From Paenibacillus albidus (GTDB taxonomy: Bacteria > Bacillota > Bacilli > Paenibacillales > Paenibacillaceae): 64,000 nucleotides of DNA. Of this stretch, positions 33,443-40,567 are shown piece by piece. The notes beneath the pieces were generated by a model, which worked only from the letters and a program-made list of their open reading frames with translations, ran no database searches and had not been told where the DNA came from. The DNA is taken from contig NZ_BMKR01000003.1 of NCBI RefSeq assembly GCF_014644435.1, positions 186,001-250,000 of the forward strand. Reading direction: 5' to 3'. The first letter of the stretch is position 1; each line of letters starts with the position of its first letter. A program made the position numbers and the translations under genes.

Positions 33443-34318
33443 ATGAGCATGGACAAGCACAAAGAAACGGATGGACAACCGGTGCTCTCTTTTCAAATTA
33501 TTACGGATACCCATATCACCGCTGATCCATCGCATGAATATAATCTGAATCTGGAGCAGGCGCTCCGGGATCTCACAGCCCATGCTGAAGGCAGCAGCGG
33601 CATTATGCATATTGGCGATGTCACGGATCATGGCTTCCCGGAGGAATATGAAGAAATGCGGCGCATCGTCGGCCTGTATCAGGAAACGCTGCCCGCCTTC
33701 CGCTTCACGCTCGGCAATCACGATGTAGGTCTCGGCCACTGGGAATCACGTCTCGCTCTGTATGCTGCAAACACCGGGATGGACGGGCCTTACCACGATC
33801 ACTGGATCGGCGGGTACCATTTTATTTTCCTCGGTACGGAGGAAGGACTGCCAACATTCTGCGATCTGTCTGCAGAGCAGCTCCTCTGGCTGGACCGGAA
33901 GCTGGCGGAGCAGTCCGCGCCGGACAAGCCCATCTTCCTGTTCCTGCACCAGCCGCTCAAGAACACGGTGGCCGGTTCGCTCGAATCACAGGAATGGTAC
34001 GGGGTAACCCAGGATAGGGAGCTGCGCTCTATTCTGGCCAAATACCCGCAGACCTTGCTCTTCACGGGCCATACCCATTGGGAGCTTGAGGTGGACAATA
34101 CAATGTACCCCGGCCGCGGCGAGACAGCTACGATGTTCAACGCCGCTTCCGTCGCCTACTTGTGGACCAACGAGGACAAACACAAGACCGGCAGCCAAGG
34201 TTACTACGTCGAAGTATACAGCGACAAGGTTCGGGTCAGAGGCCGCGACTTCATGACAGGCAGCTGGATCGAAGCCGCACAATATGAGGTGGCCTATCCT
34301 GCAGCGAAGGTTCGCTGA
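33443..34318 (+). CDS. Calcineurin-like metallophosphoesterase
   Basis: The 291-residue enzyme has all binuclear-metal motifs: DTH (22-24), GDVTDHG (58-64), GNHD, FLHQP and GHTH. It has no signal peptide, so it is cytosolic. The cyclic-nucleotide/glycerophosphodiester phosphodiesterase group fits best. GGAGG lies 10 bases before ATG 33443. As the last gene of the importer operon it probably hydrolyses the imported phosphodiester. The specific substrate is unknown. Confidence 0.85.
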   Translation: MSMDKHKETDGQPVLSFQIITDTHITADPSHEYNLNLEQALRDLTAHAEGSSGIMHIGDVTDHGFPEEYEEMRRIVGLYQETLPAFRFTLGNHDVGLGHWESRLALYAANTGMDGPYHDHWIGGYHFIFLGTEEGLPTFCDLSAEQLLWLDRKLAEQSAPDKPIFLFLHQPLKNTVAGSLESQEWYGVTQDRELRSILAKYPQTLLFTGHTHWELEVDNTMYPGRGETATMFNAASVAYLWTNEDKHKTGSQGYYVEVYSDKVRVRGRDFMTGSWIEAAQYEVAYPAAKVR

Positions 34319-34356
34319 CAGAGGGGCGGTTTATGTCCGTGTACACTAAGCTGCGT

Positions 34357-34409
34357 ATACAACAACGAGCACTCTCCGGCAAAAGGCGGGGGAGTGCTCG
34401 TTGTTGTAT
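34357..34409. terminator. Strong hairpin at the end of the phosphoesterase operon
   Basis: An 18-bp perfect stem (34357-34374 with 34392-34409; arms start ATACAACAACGAG and end TTGTTGTAT) has a G/C-rich loop. There is no separate T-tract, though the stem ends in TTGTTGTAT. It probably ends the upstream operon and may also serve the convergent gene at 34456. Confidence 0.7.
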
Positions 34410-34455
34410 GAGGCGTTCGCAGGTACCCTAAAAATCTCTAATCCGATTACAGCAC

Positions 34456-34905
34456 CTATCGCTGAATAGGCTCAATCCGATAGACTGCTGCATTCCCGGC
34501 AACGGTCTGGGGCTTGCTGTAGAGCTTCCAGCCAAAAGACAATACCGACTCCAGCCGCTTCTTCTCATCCGTAGTCAGTTCCACCTCAACAGCTTCTTTG
34601 CCCTCCTCCAGCTCCAGCTCCGTCTTCTTGCCCAGCGCAACGGAAAGCCAGCTGCCAATGCCGCGAATCGTATTGTATTTAATCTGATACCCTTCGCGCA
34701 CCGCCCGCCCGAAGGACTCCGGCTCCTCCTCCTGCAGTGCCGCCAGCCGCGTATAATCAAACTCATATTCACTCTCGTCCACCGGCAGATCGCCGTCACT
34801 CACCCGGCGCAGCAGCTCTTCATCCGACCCGCTCAACACCCGCAGTGCTTCAAGCAGCAGCGCATCCCATTGGGACAGCTTCACTCGGCTCAAATTCTCT
34901 GACAT
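34456..34905 (-). CDS. Conserved hypothetical protein
   Basis: The 149-residue acidic protein is mostly helical (LSQWDALLLEALRVLSGSDE at the start) with a mixed C-terminal half (VALGKKTELELEEG, LSFGWKLYSKP). GGGAGG precedes the start. No signal peptide, span or catalytic motif is seen and I recognise no family. It is a single gene beside the repeat-rich patch. Confidence 0.6.
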   Translation of the reverse strand: MSENLSRVKLSQWDALLLEALRVLSGSDEELLRRVSDGDLPVDESEYEFDYTRLAALQEEEPESFGRAVREGYQIKYNTIRGIGSWLSVALGKKTELELEEGKEAVEVELTTDEKKRLESVLSFGWKLYSKPQTVAGNAAVYRIEPIQR

Positions 34906-35045
34906 GTCTTATTCCTCCCATTACAAACTGGCAAGCTCACTTCACAAAGCATACTTAATAATAACCAATCCAATAGCTTTGCTCCATCTTTGAATGATTG
35001 AGCTCATTCAACAATTACTTTTTGATACTTGTGGCCCGATGGAGC

Positions 35046-35395
35046 AGTGAGCGTGGTGGGCAGCACGGTGTGGCACGCGCGTGCAGTGAGCACGATGGGC
35101 GGCGCGGTGCGGGGAGTGAGCAATGGGCGGCACGGCGCGGGGAGTGAGCCCGATGCGCGGCACGCGCGGGGAGTGAGCAATGGGCGGCGCGGCGCGAGGA
35201 GTGAGCACGGTGGGCCGCACGCGCGGGGAGTGAGCTCGATGGGCCGCACACGCGAGCAGTGAGCCCGATGGGCGGCGCGGTGCGGGGAGTGAGCGTGATG
35301 GGCGGCACCCGCGGGGGAGTGAGCGCGGTGGGTGGCGCGGCGCGGGGAGTAGCGAGATGGGCCGCACGGCACGGTGCGTGGACGGCGCGGGGAGT
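35046..35395. repeat. Minisatellite of 28-30 bp units
   Basis: About ten direct units beginning AGTGAGC and ending GCGCGGGG, with core GATGGGCGGC, run from 35046; the last one is degenerate. Unit lengths are 39, 30, 28, 29, 28, 29, 29, 30, 30 and 30. Because lengths vary by one base, no frame is kept, so the array is not coding. It abuts hairpin block 1, and the last unit boundary (GGGGAGTGA) is part of that block. Confidence 0.85.
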
Positions 35396-35554
35396 GATTC
35401 TGCTGCATAAAGTGCAGCAGAATCACTCTCAAAGCCCCCCGATTTGAATTCTGCTGCATTTTATGCAGCGGAATTTCAGAAAAAACCCGTTTTAGCGCTG
35501 CTAATAGAGATTTGGCTGCACATAATGTAGCCAAACCGATCCAGCAGGCTATAT
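35384..35554. repeat. Multi-hairpin repeat block 1, left part
   Basis: Three hairpins in a row: 35393-35427 (15-bp perfect arms, loop TAAAG), 35447-35475 (12 bp, one wobble, loop TTTTA) and 35511-35535 (10 bp, one wobble, loop CATAA). All share the apex GCTGCA-N5-TGCAGC or its GTAGC variant. The block is nearly identical to 37200-37372. It is cut at 35554 by the IS3 element. Confidence 0.88.
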
Positions 35555-36945
35555 CTCTTAAGCCCCCTAATTGAAGTGGAGTCCTTGACATGCAAGAGGT
35601 ACACTAAGGTAGAGGGAGTGGAGCTGATGAAAAGTAACAAGTTATACGACGAACAGAGGATCAAAGTGGCCCAAGAAGCGATGAATGGAACCAAGCTCTC
35701 CTTCCTGGCCCGAAAGTATTCCGTCTCCCCCAGCACCATTACGAATTGGGTAAAGTTCTACAAGGAACGTTTTGGAGAAGGGGCCACCTTGTCCGTCTAG
35801 GAACGGATTGAAGATGCTGAGCGCGTCCAAGACCTGGAGACGAAGATGGAGACTGCCATTAAGCTCCTGGGCGAAAAGGATCTGGAGATTGAACTGCTGC
35901 GTGAACTCTTAAAAAAAGCCAACCCCGCTTACAGGACAAACTCGAACTCGCCGACGAAACGATAAAGCGGGGGTATTCGGCAACACTCGTACTACGCATC
36001 GTTGGGGTTCAACCCTCGACATACTATGCGCATAAAAAACGTCTCATTCGTCTACCCAATGTCCCGATGTCTGTAGTGACTTCCGGTCGTCCCATCCCTG
36101 CCTATTCCCTCACCACCGGCGGCCTGCGGATCAGTGACCTGCAGATCGAGGAGTGGCTGAGTGAGCTGGTAGAGGGCGAGGAGAACGGCTACGGCTACCG
36201 GAACCTAGCGTACGCCCTATCCGTCCAGCATGCCTTGATCCTCAACCACAAGAAGGCATACCGGTTGTGCAAGAAGCTCGGATTGCTCCAGAAGAAGCCG
36301 GGGAGGAACGTGAAATTCCCTCGGCGTCTGGCGCGGAATCGAGTGGTCACTGGCCCCAACCAACTCTGGCAGATTGACATTTAATATGGATATATTCATG
36401 GCTACGACCGCTTCTTTTTTATCTTTGACATGATCGATGTGTTTGACCGCTGCATCGTCGGCTACCACGTAGGAGCGAGCTGTACTGCAAAGCAAGTCTG
36501 TGTCACCTTAAGGGAGGCTCTGGCCAGACGTCTGCAGCCCGGAGAGTCCCCTCCGGTCATCCGTTCAGATAACGGCCCGCAATTCCTAAGCGAGGTCTTT
36601 GGAGAGCTATGCGCGGAAACAGAGCGACCCCTGGAGCACGAGCGTATTCCTCCAAAAACGCCGAATATGAACGCCTATATTGAGTCTTTTCACAGCATTT
36701 TGGAGAGAGATTTTTACGAAAATGTACTTTGAAACGTTTGAAGAAGTCTATGAAGCTGTCGCAGTCTATATTGAATTTTACAACGAGCGCCGCTTCCATG
36801 GCAGCTTACAGCGCATGAGCCCTAACCAATACCACGCCGCATGGAAAGCTGGTCAGCTAAAACCAATAGAAATGAAGCTGTAAACGAGATACTGCGAAAA
36901 CAGTCGTTTTTAACAGAATGACTCCATAATTAGGGGGCCGAACCG
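35555..36945 (+). mobile_element. Decayed IS3-family (IS150-like) insertion sequence
   Basis: Comparing hairpin block 1 with uninterrupted block 2 (GGCTATATAATCAATTTC) defines a 1391-bp insertion with 4-bp target duplication ATAT (35551-35554 and 36946-36949). The ends CTCTTAAGCCCCCTAATT and the reverse complement of AATTAGGGGGCCGAACCG match at 14 of 18 positions. TGGAGTC is also repeated just inside both ends. The transposase frames inside are broken, so the element is not autonomous. Confidence 0.87.
35627..36883 (+). pseudogene. IS3-family transposase orfAB, broken
   Basis: OrfA starts MKSNKLYDEQRIKVAQEA with a helix-turn-helix and leucine-zipper region, but is interrupted by TAG at 35798. 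The slippery run TTAAAAAAAG near 35909-35918 is where the -1 shift into OrfB normally occurs. OrfB has HTH_21 and the DDE core: Asp in LWQIDI, Asp in VIRSDNGPQF, and Glu in MNAYIESFHS. It carries a TAA at 36382 and a frameshift near 36720, after which MYFETFEEVYEAV to the C-terminal YNERRFHGSLQ continues. Three lesions make it inactive. Confidence 0.9.
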
Positions 36946-37013
36946 ATATAATCAATTTCTGCTGCACATAATGCAGCAGAATGCCGTTTCAGCGCAAGAT
37001 GCGCTGAATGCTC
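36946..37013. repeat. Multi-hairpin repeat block 1, right part
   Basis: This continues block 1 after the insertion. One hairpin at 36957-36981 (TTCTGCTGCA, loop CATAA, TGCAGCAGAA) is followed by a second of different core (TTCAGCGCA, AGA, TGCGCTGAA) at 36988-37008. It matches 37369-37431. Bases 37014-37199 hold no gene; they become GC-rich before block 2. Confidence 0.85.
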
Positions 37014-37199
37014 TATTACTCGAACCACGCATAACCTGCCGCTAAATGGTATGAGCAAGCTGCAAGTAAACTAAACCGACTCACACCAAATGATAGCTCA
37101 CCCTACCCTGCCGGGCGGGAGTCGTTTGGTGCGTGGGCGGTGGTCGTCCGCAGGAGCGGGCGCAGTTGGCGCGGCGTGGGCGGTATGGGCGGCGCGGCA

Positions 37200-37431
37200 C
37201 GGCGCGAGGATTGATTCTGCTGCATAAAGTGCAGCAGAATCACTCTCAAAGCCCCCCGATCTGAATTCTGCTGCATTTTATGCAGCGGAATTTCAGGAAA
37301 ACCCCCTTTTAGCGCTGTAGACAGAGATTTGGCTGCACATAATGCAGCCAAACCGCTCAAGCAGGCTATATAATCAATTTCTGCTGCACAATATGCAGCA
37401 GAATGCCGCTACAGCGTTTGATGCGCTGAAT
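37200..37431. repeat. Multi-hairpin repeat block 2 (intact)
   Basis: Hairpins lie at 37212-37242 (loop TAAAG), 37264-37292 (loop TTTTA), 37328-37352 (loop CATAA, perfect) and 37379-37403 (loop CAATA), in the same order and spacing as block 1. A final short CAGCG/CGCTG stem follows. All four share the GCTGCA-N5-TGCAGC apex. It is preceded by the same GC-rich GGCGGCGCGGCACGGCGCGAGG that forms the minisatellite unit at block 1. Apparent proteins across it (with LLHFMQQN) are translations of the stems. Confidence 0.88.
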
Positions 37432-37592
37432 GAGCCTGTGATCGGCTGTTCCCACCTCACATTTTTCAGAAAATCCCCATACACCCATGAACAAAAACCG
37501 TTCACCCCCGCATACCCTATCAATGACGAGCGTGTGCTGCAGAGACCCTAACCTCTCTGGAGAACCGTTAATCCCGTCAAAGGAGGTGCGGC

Positions 37593-39191
37593 ATGAAGGA
37601 GCACAAGACACGTATACTGCTGGGTAGTCCGATTCATCAGAAGCCGCTTGTTCTACGCCAATTTCTGGACTCGCTGCTCCGGCTGGACATAAAGGGGATT
37701 GAGCTTGACTTCTACCTGATTGACGACAATGACAATGAAGAATCCAGCCTGCTCCTGCAGCAGTTTAAGGGCGAGCACACACATATTCTACTCCAGCCCT
37801 CGGGATACCATGATACTTACATCCGCAACGACACTACTCACTTTTGGAACTCCACGCTGGTCTGGAAGGTTGCCAATTTCAAAAATATGATGATTCAGCG
37901 CGCCGCACTTCTGGACTATGACTACCTGTTCCTGATCGACTCCGACCTCATTCTTCACCCGGCTACCCTGAAGCACCTGATCGAAACGGACCGCGATATC
38001 ATTTCTGAAGTCTTCTGGACCCAGTGGCAGCCGGACTCCATGCTTCAGCCGCAAGTGTGGATGCATGATGAATACAATCAATGGGAGCGGCTGCCGGGGG
38101 AAAAGCTCTCGCCCGATGAAATCAACCGCAGATTTCACGAGTTCATCGCCAAGCTGCAAGCCCCGGGCATCTATGAGGTCGGCGGCCTTGGTGCCTGCAC
38201 CCTGATCAGCCGCGCCGCTATCGCCTCCGGGGTCAGCTATAATCAGGTCCGGAATATCTCCTACTGGGGAGAGGACCGGCATTTCTGCATCCGCGCGGCT
38301 GCGCTTGGCATTCCGCTGTATGTCGATACGCATTATCCCGCACTGCATCTGTACAGGGACAGCGATCTGGAGCGGGTCGGCGATTTTATCCAAAAAACCT
38401 CCGCCACAGCCGAACCCGCTTCTGAGCCCGGTCCACCGCCGCAGCCTGAAGCTGAACCTCCTGAACCTCCTTCTGCTCCCGTACAGATTAGCCAGCGCCC
38501 CAAACTGACTTTGACCATGATTGTCAAAAATGAAAGTGGCCGTTTCCTGCGTCAGGTTCTGGAGGAACACCGCAAATATATCGATGAAGCCGTCATTATT
38601 GACGATGGCAGCACAGATGATACAGCCGCTGTCTGTCTGGAAGTGCTGGAGGGCATCCCCGTCCACCTCGTGCAGAATACCGCCTCGAAATTCAGCAATG
38701 AAATTGAGCTGCGCACCCAGCAGTGGGAAGAGGTTATCAAAACGAAGCCCGAATGGATTCTAAATCTGGACGGCGACGAGATTTTTGAAGCGGGTTTTGC
38801 CGAAGAGATCGGTCATTTGCTGCGGGAACCGGGGGTGGATCTGTACTGCTTCCGGCTCTACGATTTCTGGAACGAGGATCATTACCGCGAAGATGCCTAC
38901 TGGCGCTCACATCTCAGCTACCGCCCGTTTCTGCTCCGCTACAAAAAGGATTTTCATTACGTGTGGAATGAAGTCCCGCAGCATTGCGGGCGGTTTCCGG
39001 AGAATATATTCGAGCTTCCTCATCAGTTAAGCAACCTGCGGCTCAAGCATCTCGGCTGGTCCAGGGCTGAATTCCGGCTGGAGAAATATTTGCGCTATAT
39101 GCATCTTGATCCCGAAGGAAAATACGGATGGAAAGAGCAGTATATCTCGATCCTGGATCAGCATCCCCATTTGGTTCCCTGGAGCGAGTAA
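37593..39191 (+). CDS. Two-domain glycosyltransferase (GT2-like)
   Basis: The 532-residue cytosolic protein has an N-terminal glycosyltransferase domain (about 1-262, with LIDDNDNEES and the metal site LFLIDSDLIL), a proline-rich linker (about 272-298) and a C-terminal GT2 domain (about 304-532: LTLTMIVKNESGRFL, AVIIDDGSTDDT, LNLDGDEIFE, then a WNEVPQH acceptor region). Tandem GT-A domains suggest that it adds two sugars or acts bifunctionally, in surface glycan or glycoprotein synthesis. AAAGGAGGTG precedes the ATG. It stands alone, next to the repeat patch. Confidence 0.85.
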   Translation: MKEHKTRILLGSPIHQKPLVLRQFLDSLLRLDIKGIELDFYLIDDNDNEESSLLLQQFKGEHTHILLQPSGYHDTYIRNDTTHFWNSTLVWKVANFKNMMIQRAALLDYDYLFLIDSDLILHPATLKHLIETDRDIISEVFWTQWQPDSMLQPQVWMHDEYNQWERLPGEKLSPDEINRRFHEFIAKLQAPGIYEVGGLGACTLISRAAIASGVSYNQVRNISYWGEDRHFCIRAAALGIPLYVDTHYPALHLYRDSDLERVGDFIQKTSATAEPASEPGPPPQPEAEPPEPPSAPVQISQRPKLTLTMIVKNESGRFLRQVLEEHRKYIDEAVIIDDGSTDDTAAVCLEVLEGIPVHLVQNTASKFSNEIELRTQQWEEVIKTKPEWILNLDGDEIFEAGFAEEIGHLLREPGVDLYCFRLYDFWNEDHYREDAYWRSHLSYRPFLLRYKKDFHYVWNEVPQHCGRFPENIFELPHQLSNLRLKHLGWSRAEFRLEKYLRYMHLDPEGKYGWKEQYISILDQHPHLVPWSE

Positions 39192-39263
39192 GCGGTGGTA
39201 TAATAGAACACATTCGGCATGTTCGGTTATGCCCCGATCTATTCATTTTCCGGAGGTTCCTAA

Positions 39264-40517
39264 TTGAAAAGTCCTGCACACGCGAAAAGCTCATCCAAAA
39301 GAAATTATATCCTGCAGCTGCTGACCGTTTTTGTCGGCTTTCTGATCTTCGGCTTTTCCGAAAATATTAAGGGACCCGCCATCCCGCGCATTCAAAGTGA
39401 TTTACGGCTGGATGAGATGCAGCTTGGCACCCTTTTATCGCTGAACTCGCTTGGTTATTTGCTGGCCTGCACCTTTACCGCCTACCTGATTCGCCGTATA
39501 GGCGTCAAAGTGGTCAGTCTGATTGCTTTTGGTTCTATGGCGGCTTCCGGCGTCTTTATCTTTCTGTCCCATAGCTATCCGGTGTTGTCCGGTTCCTTTT
39601 TCCTGATGTACATCGGCAACGGGATGCTGGAGATTGGCCTGGCGGTGCTCGGAGCGCGGATTTTTGTCAAAAATACGGGCACGATGATGAATCTGTCCCA
39701 TTTTTTCTATGGGCTCAGCTCGACAGTCGCTCCACTGGTCTCTTCGGGGCTGATGACCGTTACCGTCTTTGGCCATATGTTGGATTGGCGGGGAGTGTAC
39801 CTTATCATCCTGTCTTTGTCCGTGGTGCCGATGATCCCGGCTGTGATGGGCAAATTCCTTGGAGATGCCACCTTGGCCGAGGACCGGATACCGCTTAAGG
39901 CGATTGCCCGCGACCCGGTCATCTGGCTGCTGGTCACCGTCCTTTCCTTCGGCGTCATTTCTGAGCTTGCGGTGGGCGGCTGGCTGGTTAACTTTCTGGA
40001 AAAAGCCTACGGCTGGGAAAGCTCCGCAGCAGCGGGCATGCTGTCCGCCTTTTTCCTCTGCTTCACGCTGGCCCGGCTGCTGCTCGGTCCCGTGACGGAC
40101 AAAATCGGCTTCACCCTGTCGCTGATCATTTTGGCCGGATTTTCGGGCCTTTGCACTTTTGCGGCGATTGTTGCCGGTGAGCCGGGAGCGTTCCTGTTTG
40201 CCTTGGCGGGGGCAGGCATCGCTCCGATTTACCCTACGGTTATGGCCCTGATTGCCGACAGGTACCGCAAGAGCAGCGATGCCGCCATAACGTTCGTTGT
40301 CACCTTGATGGGGGTGGCCTGCGTGTTGGGCAATTATTTCATTGGGGCTTTAACGAATGGCATCAAAAACCTGTTCGCTGCCGGTGCCGCTGAAGGCACG
40401 GGACTGCTCAGGGGACTTCAGGCCGGATATGCCTTCATTGGCCTGTGTGCCCTGCTGTGCTCCCTGTTCGCCTTCCTGCTGTACCGTCATCTGAAACGGA
40501 ACAACGAGTTGATTTAA
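39264..40517 (+). CDS. MFS transporter
   Basis: The 417-residue protein has 12 predicted spans and MFS loop motifs, such as YLIRRIGVK between spans 2 and 3 and GPVTDKIGFT between 8 and 9. The N-terminal GFSENIKGPAIPRIQSDLRL resembles the FucP/YbfB-like sugar-permease group. It starts with TTG 39264, supported by CGGAGG 8 bases upstream. TATAAT with an extended TGG (39199-39204) is a likely promoter element. Substrate is unknown. Confidence 0.84.
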   Translation: MKSPAHAKSSSKRNYILQLLTVFVGFLIFGFSENIKGPAIPRIQSDLRLDEMQLGTLLSLNSLGYLLACTFTAYLIRRIGVKVVSLIAFGSMAASGVFIFLSHSYPVLSGSFFLMYIGNGMLEIGLAVLGARIFVKNTGTMMNLSHFFYGLSSTVAPLVSSGLMTVTVFGHMLDWRGVYLIILSLSVVPMIPAVMGKFLGDATLAEDRIPLKAIARDPVIWLLVTVLSFGVISELAVGGWLVNFLEKAYGWESSAAAGMLSAFFLCFTLARLLLGPVTDKIGFTLSLIILAGFSGLCTFAAIVAGEPGAFLFALAGAGIAPIYPTVMALIADRYRKSSDAAITFVVTLMGVACVLGNYFIGALTNGIKNLFAAGAAEGTGLLRGLQAGYAFIGLCALLCSLFAFLLYRHLKRNNELI

Positions 40518-40520
40518 CCC

Positions 40521-40565
40521 AAAAAGGGCGTTCCCCGGGCCACAATGGCAGGGAACGCCTTTTTT
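40521..40565. terminator. Bidirectional intrinsic terminator
   Basis: AAAAAGGGCGTTCCC and GGGAACGCCTTTTT pair with one bulged G around a 15-base loop. It ends both the MFS gene and the convergent clpB gene. Confidence 0.87.
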
Positions 40566-40567
40566 GA

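Noticed and set aside
35046..35395. CRISPR array
   Set aside because: Units are contiguous and variable, with no constant direct repeat separated by unique spacers, and no cas gene is present.
35004..35591. Long minus-strand open frame (195 codons) with His/Arg/Ala/Pro repeats
   Set aside because: It runs across the minisatellite and hairpin repeats. Unit lengths of 28-30 bp destroy a constant frame, and the MQQN segments are translations of hairpin arms.
37103..37360. Minus-strand frame of 85 codons similar to the one at 35004-35591
   Set aside because: The similarity is caused by the shared hairpin block, not by a protein family.
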